Shown here: positions 45,257 to 54,420 of the stretch, piece after piece
Numbering within the stretch: position 1 is the first letter of the stretch
Layout: the number at the start of each line of letters is the position of its first letter
NCBI RefSeq assembly: GCF_000235425.2
Contig: NZ_KI912266.1
Coordinates: 5,652,166 to 5,716,165 of the forward strand
Length of the DNA stretch: 64,000 bases
Reading direction: 5' to 3'
DNA from: Pseudofrankia saprophytica
GTDB lineage: Bacteria > Actinomycetota > Actinomycetes > Frankiales > Frankiaceae
The notes under the pieces: generated by a model
Databases searched by the model: none
What the model was told of the DNA's origin: nothing
What the model saw: the letters and a program-made list of their open reading frames with translations, nothing else
Translations under genes and position numbers: made by a program

Positions 45257-46428
45257 AGCCCGTCACCCGAGTTCTCGTCGAGTCCCATCATGTCGCGCCA
45301 GGCGTCCCAGAACTGACGCAGCCGGTTGTCGTCGCCGCGTGTGCCGGTCGTCGCGTCGGCTCCGCGGGCGATCACGCTGAAGCGCAGGAGCGGGGCGGAG
45401 ACGCCGGCCTGCTGCTTCAGGAAGACCGGCGCGTCCTCTTCCTCGATGGGATTGGCGAACCAGTAGCGCTGGTTGCGGCGTCGCACCTCACGCACGTCGT
45501 CGTCGTCGGACGCCAGTCCCAGCGTGCGGTTCTCCATCACCGACTCCGTCGGCGACAGGACGCGAAGGAAATCGATCGAGATCATGTTCCAGCGCAGCAT
45601 GATCATCGTGTCCGGGAACAGGTTGACGATCCAGCCGTCGCCGACCTCCAGCCCCGGGAAGGGGTTCGTCGCGACGTACTCCCAGTCGGCGGGGTCGAAG
45701 CCGGCCGGGTCCGCCCCGAGCTGCTGCACCGCGTGGCCGTTCGCGAAGAGCCGGTAGGGCCCCGGCGGGCTGGCCTTGCGCAGGAACGGGTGGACGAAGG
45801 GCACGTGGTACCCGTCGCGGCCGTTCTCCGTCACGACCTTCCAGTTCACCGGTATCGGCTGGGGCGGGTTGCTGTTGATGACCGCGAACTCGGCCAGACC
45901 GAGTGGCTTCGCCATCGTCTCGAGGAGCTCCTCGCCCAGCCACGCACGCAGCGTCCCGTGCTCCTTGGACAGGTTGACGAAGACCAGCCCGAGCTCGATG
46001 GAGCAGTCGACCTCGATGAGCGGGTAGTTCTCCTTCTCGAAGCCGGTCCCGTCGTACGCCGCCTCCTGCGAGATGCCGACCAGGTCGCCCGTCAGCGAGT
46101 AGACCCAGAAGTGGTAGGGGCAACGGAAGGCCGAACAGTGCCCGCGCGCCTCGTCGACGAGCATGCTTCCCCGGTGCCGGCACACGTTCAGGAAGGCATG
46201 GACCTTGTTCTCCCGGTCGCGGGTGATGAGCAGCGGATTGCCGAACAGGGTGGTGGTGACGAAGTCGCCGGTGTTGGCGATCTCGGACTCGTGCGCGACG
46301 AACAGCCAGGACCGCAGGAAGATGCGCTCGACCTCGCGGTCGTAGGTCCGCTGGTCGGTGTACACACGGTTGTCGACGACCCGGCGGCCACCGAGCTTCT
46401 CGATCGCCGCCGACATGTTGTCAGTCAT
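45253..46428 (-). CDS. Rieske non-heme iron oxygenase, alpha subunit
   Basis: The protein has 391 residues from the ATG at 46426-46428, with AAAGGA upstream. The frame extends to 46485. The Rieske cluster is CRHRGSMLVDEARGHC with FRCPYHFWVY (CxH and CxxH). The mononuclear iron site is ENGRDGYHVPFVHP, with bridging Asp and two His. No small subunit gene is next to it, so it is probably an alpha-only oxygenase. With the reductase it should hydroxylate or dihydroxylate a ring, or demethylate. It overlaps the ABC fusion gene by 8 bases. Confidence 0.93.
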   Translation of the reverse strand: MTDNMSAAIEKLGGRRVVDNRVYTDQRTYDREVERIFLRSWLFVAHESEIANTGDFVTTTLFGNPLLITRDRENKVHAFLNVCRHRGSMLVDEARGHCSAFRCPYHFWVYSLTGDLVGISQEAAYDGTGFEKENYPLIEVDCSIELGLVFVNLSKEHGTLRAWLGEELLETMAKPLGLAEFAVINSNPPQPIPVNWKVVTENGRDGYHVPFVHPFLRKASPPGPYRLFANGHAVQQLGADPAGFDPADWEYVATNPFPGLEVGDGWIVNLFPDTMIMLRWNMISIDFLRVLSPTESVMENRTLGLASDDDDVREVRRRNQRYWFANPIEEEDAPVFLKQQAGVSAPLLRFSVIARGADATTGTRGDDNRLRQFWDAWRDMMGLDENSGDGL

Positions 46429-49093
46429 GAGGGGTCCTTTCTGCCGTGCCGATGGCGGGCATTGCGTCGGCCCCGACGGTTTCACCGGTGACCAGGGCGC
46501 CGGACGTCATGCGCACGGTCCGGTCGGCGAGCCGGTCGAGCACTGTCCTGTTCTGCTCGACGACGAGCAGGGTCATCGTTCCCCTGAGCTGCGCCAACGC
46601 GTCGGTGAGGACGTCGACCATGGCTGGCGACAGGCCCTGGCTCGGTTCGTCGAGCAGCAGGACGTCGGGTGAGGTCATCAGGGCGCGGCCGATCGCGAGC
46701 ATCTGCTGCTCGCCGCCGGACAGGACCGCGCCAGGGACGGCCGCCCGCTCGGCCAGGCGCGGGAACAGCTCGTAGACGCGGGCGCGTCGGACCTCGAAGG
46801 GCTCGTCCGTCCGGGCGCGGCCGCTGCCGACCTCGGTGATGGCGAGATTGGCCTCGACGCTGAGGGAGCCGATGACCTGCCGTCCCTCGGGAACCAGGGC
46901 GAGCCCCGCCCCGAGGCGCCGGTGGCTCGGCAGTCGCTCGATGCTCGCACCGTCCAGCGCGATCCGGCCCCGGGCGGTGCGGTTGGCCCCGGCGATCGCG
47001 GACAGCAGCGTCGACTTGCCCGCCCCGTTCGGGCCGATGACCCCCAGCACCTCCCCGGCACGCGCGGTGACGGTCACCTCGCGGATCACGGTGATCTGCC
47101 CGTATCCGGCGCTGAGGCCCCGCACCGTCAGCTCGGCGCCGCGGCCGGATCTCGCCTCGTTCCCAGTGGCCCCGGCCGCGGTCGCCGCTGCCGTTGCCGT
47201 TGCCGCCCGCGGCCGCGTCACCGTCGGCGCCGTGCCCGGCCGCGGGGCGCGCCCGCCGGCGGCCACGGCGGCGGGACGACGGTCGGGGGTCGCGAGGTCG
47301 GCCGCCCGGCCGCTCCACGTCACCCGCCCGTTCTCCATCGCGTACACGTGGTCGGCGATGTCCCTGATGAAGTCGAGGTTGTGGTCGATCACCAGGATCG
47401 CGGCACCGGCCGAGCGGAGCTGTTCGAGCCAGGTACGCAGCGCCTCCACCTCCGGCGCCGACAGCCCGACCGCCGGCTCGTCCAGCAGGAGGACCGAGGC
47501 GGAGGAGAAGACCGCGCGGGCGAGCTCGACGTACTTGCGCTCGCCCGTCGACAGCGTGGCCGCGGGCCGGAGCGCGAGATGGTCGAGCGAGAGGCTGGCC
47601 AGCGTCGCCGCGGCCCGCGCTCGGCCGTCCCGCTCGCCGCGCGGGCTCCTGCGCAGCAGCGGCCGGTGCGACGCCTCGGGGCCGACGACGATGTTGTCGA
47701 GCGCGGACAGGTCGCCGACCAGGCGGGGCACCTGGAACGTGCGGATGATCCCCCGGCGGGTGCGTCCCGCCGGTCCGACCTGCGCGATGTCGTCCGGTCC
47801 GAGGGTGATCGTCCCGCGGTCGAGCCGCTCGATGCCCGAGATGACGTTCACCAGGGTGCTCTTTCCGGCGCCGTTGGCGCCGATGACCGCGGTCACCGCC
47901 CCGGCGCGCACGTCGACGCTGACGTCGTCGAGGGCCACGACCGAGCCGAAGCTGCGGTGGGCGTTGCGGACCAGGAGGTCGCCGGCGTGCCGGGGAGCGG
48001 TGTCCGCGGTCCGCGCGACCGTCGGCAGCGCGCTCTCGCGCGCGGCGACCCGGGTGTGCGCGCGGTCCCGGACGAGGCGGCGCCACCCCGCGATCGCGGC
48101 GCCCTCCACCCCGGTCGGCAGGTACAGCACGACACCGAGCAGGACGACGCCGTACACGAGCAGCTCGTAGTCGCCGAAGCCGCCGAGCCCGGACTGGAGC
48201 CAGTAGATGACGAAGGCGCCGACGACGCCGGCCAGGCGAAGTCCCGTACCCCCGATGACCACCAGCATCGTCAGCTGCACGGACGTCACCACCGACACGC
48301 TGTCCGGGCTGACCAGGCCCTGCGAGGTGAACAGCAGCACCCCGCTGATGCCGGTGAAGGTGCCGCCGATGGTGAACAGCAGCACCTTGGTCCGCGCCAC
48401 GGGCACCCCGAGCACGGACGCGGCCAGCTCGTCGTTCCGGACGAGGCGGAAGAGCCGGCCCCGCTTGCCCGCTACGGTCCAGCTCATCGCGAGCAGCACG
48501 ACGGCCACCAGGACGACCGAGGCGACGTACCAGTCGGTCGCGGTGGACAGCCGGGTCACCCCGAGGTCGAGTTCGGGCAGCGAGACGAAGCCGGTCCCGC
48601 CACCCGTCCCAGGCAGTGCGAGAAGCAGGGAGCTGAACGCGAACGACAGGCCGAGCGTGGCGACCCCGAAGTAGTGCCCGGAAAGACGCACGAGCAGGAG
48701 TCCGAGCAGCAGCGCGGCCAGCGCGCAGAAGACGACGCCCAGGCCGGCGGCCGCCAGGACCGGCCACCCGAAGGTGAGGTGCGCGATCGCCGTGGTGTAG
48801 GCGCCGACGCCCATGAAGATGGCGCCGCCGAGGGACAGCATGCCCCCGTAGCCGAGCATCAGGTTCAGCCCGGTCGCGGCGATGCCGTAGATGCAGACCA
48901 GGGTCATGAGGGTCAGGTTGAGACCCGTCAGGCCGTACCAGGGGCTGAAGAAGGCGAGGACGGCGACGGCGAACGCGGCGCCCCGATGCGTCGCGAGCTG
49001 CCGCAGCCGGTCTCGGCCGTCGGCGCGCTGCGCCCTGCGCAGCGGTGTGCCCGTCGCGCCGGACGGGCCGGTGTGGACCGCTGGTGTGGTCAT
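46421..49093 (-). CDS. Branched-chain-type ABC transporter: LivM permease fused to LivG and LivF ATPases
   Basis: The protein has 890 residues from the ATG at 49091-49093. A larger frame to 50011 is not real. Residues about 1-315 are a LivM permease (GLNLMLGYGGMLSLGGAIF, RNDELAASVLGVPVARTK). A LivG-type ATPase follows with Walker A GANGAGKST near residue 405, signature LSTGERKYVELARA and Walker B VLLLDEPAVGLS. An Ala/Arg-rich linker leads to a LivF-type ATPase with GPNGAGKST near 686, LSGGEQQMLAIGRA and VLLLDEPSQGLSP. A triple fusion is unusual. It is coupled to LivH by ATGA and overlaps the Rieske gene by 8 bases, so uptake and oxidation are co-expressed. Confidence 0.92.
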   Translation of the reverse strand: MTTPAVHTGPSGATGTPLRRAQRADGRDRLRQLATHRGAAFAVAVLAFFSPWYGLTGLNLTLMTLVCIYGIAATGLNLMLGYGGMLSLGGAIFMGVGAYTTAIAHLTFGWPVLAAAGLGVVFCALAALLLGLLLVRLSGHYFGVATLGLSFAFSSLLLALPGTGGGTGFVSLPELDLGVTRLSTATDWYVASVVLVAVVLLAMSWTVAGKRGRLFRLVRNDELAASVLGVPVARTKVLLFTIGGTFTGISGVLLFTSQGLVSPDSVSVVTSVQLTMLVVIGGTGLRLAGVVGAFVIYWLQSGLGGFGDYELLVYGVVLLGVVLYLPTGVEGAAIAGWRRLVRDRAHTRVAARESALPTVARTADTAPRHAGDLLVRNAHRSFGSVVALDDVSVDVRAGAVTAVIGANGAGKSTLVNVISGIERLDRGTITLGPDDIAQVGPAGRTRRGIIRTFQVPRLVGDLSALDNIVVGPEASHRPLLRRSPRGERDGRARAAATLASLSLDHLALRPAATLSTGERKYVELARAVFSSASVLLLDEPAVGLSAPEVEALRTWLEQLRSAGAAILVIDHNLDFIRDIADHVYAMENGRVTWSGRAADLATPDRRPAAVAAGGRAPRPGTAPTVTRPRAATATAAATAAGATGNEARSGRGAELTVRGLSAGYGQITVIREVTVTARAGEVLGVIGPNGAGKSTLLSAIAGANRTARGRIALDGASIERLPSHRRLGAGLALVPEGRQVIGSLSVEANLAITEVGSGRARTDEPFEVRRARVYELFPRLAERAAVPGAVLSGGEQQMLAIGRALMTSPDVLLLDEPSQGLSPAMVDVLTDALAQLRGTMTLLVVEQNRTVLDRLADRTVRMTSGALVTGETVGADAMPAIGTAERTPHD

Positions 49094-49962
49094 GCGCGGC
49101 TGACCCCACCGAATCGGACGCCCCGGCTGAGCAGGACGACGCCGGCGAGCAGGACGCCCCCGAGGACGACCGGCACCTGGTACAGCGGATTCCAGTACGC
49201 CCCGACGATGCCCTGGACGAGCCCGAGAGCGAGGCCTCCCCAGAGCACCCGCGTCACGCTGGTCATGTTCGCGAAGGCGGCCGCGACGAACCCGTTGAGC
49301 GTGACGGCGAGCCCGCTGTTGTAGCTGATTCCGGTGGCCGGGACGATGAGCAGGGCGCTGAGCGCCCCGATCGCGCCGGCGAGGCCGAAGGACAGCTGCC
49401 GCAGCCGCGCCGTGTTGACCCCGAGCAGCTCCGTGGCCCGTGGCGACTCGGCGCTTGCGGTCATGGCCTTCCCGGTGGTCGTCCAGCGGAAGAACGCGGC
49501 CAGCGCGAGCGGCACGACGACGGCGACCCCGACCGCGAGAACGGCCTGGCGACTGATCGCCGCCCCCTGCATCCGGATCGGCGAACCCGTGAGCATGGCC
49601 GGGAAGTTGCGTGCGTCCGCGCCGAAGGCGACGTTGAGCACCCCTTCGACGAGTACCGCGAAGCCGAGGGCCACGATGATGAGCCGCCCCGGCTGCCAGT
49701 CCAGGCGGGGACGGAGGATCACCCGTTCGAGGAACAGGGCCAGCGCGACCGCCGCGGCGAGCCCGATCACGCCGGCCAGCGCCAGGGCCAGACCGGCGGC
49801 CACGAGCTTCGCGATGACCAGCCCGGCCACGGCGAAGCTCTCGCCGTGGGCCAGGTTCACGACCCGGGAGCTGCGGTAGCACAGGACGATGCCCGCGCCC
49901 ATGAGCACGAACAGCGACCCGTTGGCCAGCGACGAGAACAGGGTTTGAAGCGCCAGAGTCAT
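49090..49962 (-). CDS. livH: Branched-chain amino-acid-type ABC permease, LivH
   Basis: The protein has 290 residues with about eight membrane helices. Motifs SLFVLMGAGIVLCYRSSRVVN, NLAHGESFAVAG and the EAA-like GKAMTASAESPRATELLGVN identify LivH. It pairs with the LivM domain of the fused protein and the binding protein just upstream (14 bases). Substrates of such transporters in catabolic clusters are often aromatic acids or amides. Confidence 0.92.
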   Translation of the reverse strand: MTLALQTLFSSLANGSLFVLMGAGIVLCYRSSRVVNLAHGESFAVAGLVIAKLVAAGLALALAGVIGLAAAVALALFLERVILRPRLDWQPGRLIIVALGFAVLVEGVLNVAFGADARNFPAMLTGSPIRMQGAAISRQAVLAVGVAVVVPLALAAFFRWTTTGKAMTASAESPRATELLGVNTARLRQLSFGLAGAIGALSALLIVPATGISYNSGLAVTLNGFVAAAFANMTSVTRVLWGGLALGLVQGIVGAYWNPLYQVPVVLGGVLLAGVVLLSRGVRFGGVSRA

Positions 49963-49976
49963 GGTCGATCCGGCCC

Positions 49977-51191
49977 TTAGAAGTTCTCGCCCACGGGGAC
50001 CCAGCTGCCACCGGCCTCGTCGGTCGCCTTGACCACCTGCGTCGGCACGCCGGACGCGACGTTCAGGGCGGGATTCGAGAAGGTCAGCGGCGACCCGAGG
50101 CAGGTCGTGGTCTTGCTCAGCAGGTACTTCTGGATGGCGTCGGCCGAGCTGGCCTTCGTGTCGTCGATCGCCGCCTTCATCAGGCAGCTCGCGTAGGCGA
50201 ACGAGGAGCCGACGGAGTCGACCGGCTTACCGATCGCCTGCTGGTAGTCGGCCTGGAAGCTGGTCCATTCCTTCGTCACCGCGGGCGGGAACGCCGAGCC
50301 CTTCGCCATGGTGGCGATGCCGAAGAGGTTCTTCGGGACCCCGCCCGAGAGGGACCGCAGGAAGTTGTTGGTCACGTTGCCGTTGCCGACGACCACGGGG
50401 AGCGTGAGGCCGAGGGTCCCCGCCGAGGACAGGACCACGTTGGTCGGGCTGCCCAGCGTCGCGGAGAAGACGAGACCGGCGCCCTGGGACCGTAGCTGCA
50501 CGAGCTGCGGGGTCACGTCCGTCGCGGTGGGCTCCATCGGAGACGCGACCACGGAGAGACCAGCGCTCGCGGCAGCGGCCTTGATCGCCGCGAGCTGTGC
50601 GGTGCCCGAGCTGTCGCTCGTGTAGATCACACCGAGCGTTCCGATGTTGTTCGACTTCGCCATCGCGATCATGGGCTGCACGACGGTGCCGAACAGGGGG
50701 ACGACCTGGAAGGACTTGCTGCCGCCCTTGGGCAGCATCACCGGGATGATCGACAGCGACACCTGGTTCGCCAGCCGCGTCTGCGCGCTCTGCGCGGCAG
50801 GAAGACCGGTCATCAGGACGACGACATGGGAGTTGACCGAGCCGACCTGTGCGGCGCACTGCGCCCCGCCGGCCGGCGTGCTCTTCGAGTCGCAGTACTT
50901 GACCTCGAGCTTGCGCCCACCGGCGCCGCCCTCGGCGTTGAACTTGTCGACCCATAACTGGAACGCTAATTTCGACGCCGCGCCGGCGTTCGCCGCCGAG
51001 CCCGTCTGGTCGACGATCCCGCCGATGACCCAGGAGTCGCCGCCGCCGCCCGCCGCCGCGCCGGAGTCGCCACCCCCGTTCGAGCAGGCCGCCAGGCACA
51101 CCGCGGCGGCGACCGGCGCCGCCGCCAGCGTGCCCAGCCGACGTACGCGACCAGGCCGACGGCCGACGGCGTCGGCGAATCTTGCTTTCAT
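49977..51191 (-). CDS. ABC-transporter substrate-binding lipoprotein
   Basis: The protein has 404 residues from the ATG at 51189-51191, with GGAGG upstream. The frame extends to 51551 without support. A lipoprotein signal with lipobox LAAC (VCLAACSNGGG) is present near residue 36. The mature protein is a type 1 periplasmic-binding fold (WVIGGIVDQTGSAANAG, IYTSDSSGTAQLAAIKAA). It captures the substrate outside the membrane for LivH/LivMGF. It starts the transporter-oxygenase transcript. Confidence 0.92.
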   Translation of the reverse strand: MKARFADAVGRRPGRVRRLGTLAAAPVAAAVCLAACSNGGGDSGAAAGGGGDSWVIGGIVDQTGSAANAGAASKLAFQLWVDKFNAEGGAGGRKLEVKYCDSKSTPAGGAQCAAQVGSVNSHVVVLMTGLPAAQSAQTRLANQVSLSIIPVMLPKGGSKSFQVVPLFGTVVQPMIAMAKSNNIGTLGVIYTSDSSGTAQLAAIKAAAASAGLSVVASPMEPTATDVTPQLVQLRSQGAGLVFSATLGSPTNVVLSSAGTLGLTLPVVVGNGNVTNNFLRSLSGGVPKNLFGIATMAKGSAFPPAVTKEWTSFQADYQQAIGKPVDSVGSSFAYASCLMKAAIDDTKASSADAIQKYLLSKTTTCLGSPLTFSNPALNVASGVPTQVVKATDEAGGSWVPVGENF

Positions 51192-51224
51192 GAGGTGCCT
51201 CCAGGGCTCTGCGTGGACCGGCGC

Positions 51225-51241
51225 CATCGGTGCGGCCGATG
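51225..51241. terminator. Small stem-loop between the LigA-like and binding-protein genes
   Basis: CATCGG and CCGATG form a stem around five bases. It lies 110 bases downstream of the minus-strand LigA-like stop and just upstream of the binding-protein gene. It may attenuate read-through or be incidental. Confidence 0.3.
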
Positions 51242-51351
51242 TCGGACGGGCTGCCACCGCGGACCACCCGTCGATCACGGTGGTCCGCCGAGTTCGGTAT
51301 CGCTGCTGAATGCGGTGTTGGTGTCGGCGGCCGCTGCCGGCCCGGCCGTGG

Positions 51352-51654
51352 CTATCGCTTCGACGTGGCCTTCGAGAACAGCGAGCCAAGCTGGTCGACG
51401 CGCTCGGACCCGGCGCCGATGGCCGCGAGGTAGGAGGCCATCGGCTCGCGGTTGTCCTGACTGAGAAAAAGCACCGCCATCGGATGCACACCGTGGCGAT
51501 GTAGCCATGCGTAGTCCTTCGCCAGGATGGCCGCGCGCTCCTCGGCCTCAAGGCGATAGCCGTCCAGGAATTTGTCCCGCAACGGGGCGAGGCGAACCGG
51601 GTCGGGAGAGCGGTGGCGATCGCGGATCAGCCGTTCGATCTCAGTGACCGCCAT
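51352..51654 (-). CDS. LigA-like small subunit of an extradiol dioxygenase
   Basis: The protein has 100 residues from the ATG at 51652-51654. GGAGG lies eight bases upstream, within the end of the LigB-like gene. An earlier GTG (51663) overlaps that ribosome-binding site and is less likely. The helical pattern LDGYRLEAEERAAILAKDYA and LHRHGVHPMAVLF is that of the LigA subunit of protocatechuate 4,5-dioxygenase-type enzymes, which caps the LigB active site. It overlaps the LigB-like gene by 14 bases. Confidence 0.8.
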   Translation of the reverse strand: MAVTEIERLIRDRHRSPDPVRLAPLRDKFLDGYRLEAEERAAILAKDYAWLHRHGVHPMAVLFLSQDNREPMASYLAAIGAGSERVDQLGSLFSKATSKR

Positions 51655-52534
51655 CGAACTCACCTCCGGCCGGCCGCACCTGACTAGTCGGTCTTGCTTT
51701 CGCCTCGCGCGGCCCGGCCACGTCCCACGCGACCTGGTACCCCCCGACGTTCCAGCCGGGAATGAAACTTTCCTCGACGATCGACTCGACTCGGCAGTCG
51801 GACATCGCCGCCGCGACCGAGATCCAGCTCCGGATCTCGTTGGCGCCGTCCCCGCCCTCGTCGATCTGTTCCTGGCTCATCGTCCGGAGCGCCTCGAGAT
51901 CTCCGGCCCGCAGATGCCCGATGAACCACTCGTCGAACTCGACGTTCAGATCACCGTGCCGCGCGTTGCCAACCCAGTGTGAGATGCCTCCGGCGGCAAC
52001 GAGAGCGACGCGCCGACCGGCGGGGTCCTGCTCGATGAAGGCGCGGAGCAGGACGCCGAAGTCATAGGCACGTCTGGCTGTGTGCATGGGCGACCAGATC
52101 GTGTTCTGCAGCACGGGAACCACCGGCACGTCGTTCTCAGGGCGGAGGAGATGCAGCGGCAGCCCGACACCGTGGTCGAGAACGAGCTCGCTCGAGTGCG
52201 CGACGTCGAAGTCGTTCTCATAGGCGAAGTGGACGAACGCGCGCGCGAAGTCCGGCGCCCCGGGGATCTTTGCGTCGGGAAGATTGAACTCCGGGATACA
52301 GGCGTGCGTGCTGCCGATCCCGACGACGAAGGGAGGGACGTTCGTCGACAGAATGTTCGTGATGTGTTCGCTCGACAGCACGACCAGAACGTCGGGGCGG
52401 GCTGCCGTGAGGCGTTCGCGCAGGCGAGCGAACCCGTCGTAGACCGCGGTCCGCTGATCGTCCGGGGCGAGCTGCGGCAGACCGGTGATGAACGGTGCGT
52501 GCACCGTCGCCACCGCCGCAACCACGTCGCTCAT
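51641..52534 (-). CDS. LigB-superfamily extradiol ring-cleavage dioxygenase
   Basis: The protein has 297 residues. The iron-ligand regions are VATVHAPFITG (first His), LSSEHITN (second His) and the C-terminal Glu-containing stretch EQIDEGGDGANEIRSW. LDHGVGLPLHLL and VAAGGISHWVG are family signatures. It cleaves catecholic rings next to the hydroxyls. With the LigA-like subunit it should act on the catechol made by the Rieske enzyme and dehydrogenase. It is preceded by an intergenic region of 58 bases. Confidence 0.88.
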   Translation of the reverse strand: MSDVVAAVATVHAPFITGLPQLAPDDQRTAVYDGFARLRERLTAARPDVLVVLSSEHITNILSTNVPPFVVGIGSTHACIPEFNLPDAKIPGAPDFARAFVHFAYENDFDVAHSSELVLDHGVGLPLHLLRPENDVPVVPVLQNTIWSPMHTARRAYDFGVLLRAFIEQDPAGRRVALVAAGGISHWVGNARHGDLNVEFDEWFIGHLRAGDLEALRTMSQEQIDEGGDGANEIRSWISVAAAMSDCRVESIVEESFIPGWNVGGYQVAWDVAGPREAKARPTSQVRPAGGEFDGGH

Positions 52535-52557
52535 GGGTCCTCCTCGACCTCGGTAGT

Positions 52558-52587
52558 GACAACTGTATCCACTTCGGATGGAGTGTC
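52558..52587. promoter_or_regulatory. Possible operator upstream of the LigB-like gene
   Basis: Nested inverted repeats GACA...TGTC and ATCC-ACTTC-GGAT lie in an AT-richer 30-bp stretch, 24 bases before the LigB start. It could bind the FCD-GntR regulator. The match is short and no second copy was found. Confidence 0.3.
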
Positions 52588-52592
52588 AAGGG

Positions 52593-53018
52593 TCACGACG
52601 AGGGCCTCAGCCAGCCCTTACGCTCCACCGGCGCCGCCACCGGTACGGCCACCGGAACTCCTTCCGCGGGAGGCGGTACGTTGATCGACAGGTGGAGGGT
52701 GGGCCCCTCCGGAGCCCAGTTGCGGTGCGGGACGCCCTCCGGGAAGACGACCAGACTCCCTGGGCCAGCGACGTGGCGCTCTTCGTCGATCTCCAGGTGC
52801 ATCAGGCCTTCGAGGACGTAGAAGATCTGCTCGAACGCGTGCGTGTGGAGCCCTTCTGGGGAGCCTCCACCCGTCGGCGTGCGAATAAGACTTGCTGAGA
52901 CGCGGTCGGCGCCGGTGGCCCGATCGAGCAGCGGCAGCGAAAGACGTTCGTCGGCGGCGCGGGCCACGAAGGCGTCGCGATCGATATGCCGCACAGGGGT
53001 ATCTCTGCGATCCGTCAC
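52593..53018 (-). CDS. Cupin-domain protein
   Basis: The protein has 141 residues from the GTG at 53016-53018, which has GGAGGAG upstream. The frame extends to 53117. The cupin motifs are GLHTHAFEQIFYVLEG (two His and Glu) and FPEGVPHRNWAPEG (third His). All metal ligands look present. The protein may be a small ring-modifying dioxygenase, an isomerase or a sensor in the aromatic pathway. It opens the cluster on the minus strand. Confidence 0.85.
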   Translation of the reverse strand: MTDRRDTPVRHIDRDAFVARAADERLSLPLLDRATGADRVSASLIRTPTGGGSPEGLHTHAFEQIFYVLEGLMHLEIDEERHVAGPGSLVVFPEGVPHRNWAPEGPTLHLSINVPPPAEGVPVAVPVAAPVERKGWLRPSS

Positions 53019-53119
53019 GTGTGCTCCTCCTGCGATGAGGTCCGGCAGGCTCCCATAGCCGCCGCCGGTTGGCAAGAGCACGTCCGCGGTAATTGGGTTG
53101 GAGCAACGGCCGGGCATGC

Positions 53120-53490
53120 GACCCCTACCGCAGATGCAATTTCTCGCGAGACGACGTGATCGCCAGTGTGGTCAGGTAAGAGGATCTCGGATTCTCGCGC
53201 GGTGTCGGGGTAGTTGACCGGAAGAAAGAGGCAACGACGTCGCAGCGCGTCGGAGAGCTCGCGGGTGCCGTTGGATGTCAGGAACACCTGTGGCTGGCTG
53301 CGGGCCCGCATCGTGCCGAGCTCGGGAATGGTGACCTGAAAGTGCGACAGGACCTCCAACAGCAGAGCCTCGGTCTCGACCTCCACTCGGTCAATCTCGT
53401 CGATCAGAAATACTAGCGGCTCCGCGGCCAGGATTGCTTCCAGCAAGGGTCGCGCCAGCAGGAATTCTTCACTGAACAGCGCCGCGGATC
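53120..53490 (-). pseudogene. MoxR/CoxD-type AAA ATPase fragment
   Basis: The minus-strand frame reads SEEFLLARPLLEAILA, Walker B PLVFLIDEIDRVE, ALLLEVLSHFQVTIPELG and the sensor QVFLTSNGTRELSDALRRRC. This is the middle of a MoxR-type chaperone ATPase. The Walker A region upstream is absent, and the downstream part loses resemblance after ESEILL. The gene is truncated at both ends. Confidence 0.78.
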
Positions 53491-53572
53491 GGCGTCGCCA
53501 GCCGTGTGGGGTGCAAATCGACGGTCAGGGGCCCTGAGCTGGGCGGACAGCCGTCGGAGATCATGGTGAGTC

Positions 53573-53920
53573 ATGGTGTCGACGGTGGTGTTCCCGCTGA
53601 TGCGCAGACTGCTCAGCGCGGCCGGATTCGGCGGTCGGCCCGAGGAGAAGGACGTCGAGATCGCCGCCCTGCGCCATCAGTTGGCAGTGCTACACCGTCA
53701 GGTCGCCCGGCCGCGATACACCCAAGCCGATCGGATTCTGTTGGCCACGCTGCTCAGCTTCTCCCCCGGTCGCGCTGGTCGGCGTTCCTCGTCACCCCGC
53801 AACCGTGCTGCGCTGGCACCGAGACCTGGTCAGCCGCCACTGGACCTTGTACCGTGCCAGAGCTCGATTCCGGGCCGCTGACCTGCGGCTCCGCTACCAC
53901 GCGCCTTAGTGGATGATCGT
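53573..53920 (+). pseudogene. Transposase N-terminal fragment 1 (IS3/IS481-like), frameshifted
   Basis: The frame from 53573 reads DVEIAALRHQLAVLHRQVAR and YTQADRILLATL, the N-terminus common to actinobacterial integrase-core transposases. It then shifts frame (RSRWSAFLVTP in one frame, ATVLRWHRDLVSRHWTLYR in another). At least two indels are needed. No catalytic core remains. Confidence 0.75.
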
Positions 53921-53925
53921 GTCTC

Positions 53926-54060
53926 GTGGCGGTGCGGCTCATCTATCTGATCATGGTGCGAGTGTTCGGCTGGCTCGTGCTGCTGACGCGCAGCGACGCG
54001 GCTAGGACGGCAGAACTGCTGGTGCTGCGCCATGAGGTGGCGGTCCAGCGGACGAGCGGA
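53926..54060 (+). pseudogene. Transposase N-terminal fragment 2, related to fragment 1
   Basis: The frame reads [20 protein letters not shown] and [10 protein letters not shown], the same N-terminal family ([12 protein letters not shown]) as fragment 1, in the same orientation. It ends abruptly at the TetR remnant. Two related insertion elements evidently decayed next to each other. Confidence 0.68.
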
Positions 54061-54061
54061 G

Positions 54062-54388
54062 CTCTTCAGCCGCCAGATGTTGACGTCGACCGCCATCGCG
54101 CGCTGCCGGATGATCGTCGTGGACACCCGCGTCGACTGGGCCGCCCTCGGCTACGACGACCAGACGCTCGACGAACTCGTCGAGTTCCTGCTCCGGATCA
54201 TCCAGTCCATGGTCATCGCTCCGCTGGAGCGACCTCGCTCCCGCGACGAGCTCCGCGGGTACCTCCGGCGGTGGCTCGGGCCGGCGCTGTACCCCGGACC
54301 AGTGCCCGCGACAGCCGCCCACACCTCTCCAAGCCACGCTGGCGTGCCTGGGAGAGACACAGCGCCCGCACTCTTGGACCAAGATTGA
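54062..54388 (+). pseudogene. TetR-family regulator C-terminal remnant
   Basis: The frame reads [39 protein letters not shown] and [16 protein letters not shown]. This is the C-terminal ligand domain end of a common actinobacterial TetR group. The DNA-binding N-terminus is replaced by transposase sequence. Confidence 0.65.
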
Positions 54389-54420
54389 TGTTTGACTAGT
54401 CACCAGTAGTAGCTGACTCC

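Noticed and set aside
46922-49324. 800-codon plus-strand frame
   Set aside because: It is antisense to the LivMGF fusion and has no recognisable domain.
49094-50011. Upstream extension of the transporter fusion frame to 50011
   Set aside because: This part overlaps LivH in another frame and has no transporter features. The ATG at 49091-49093 coupled to the LivH stop is the proper start.
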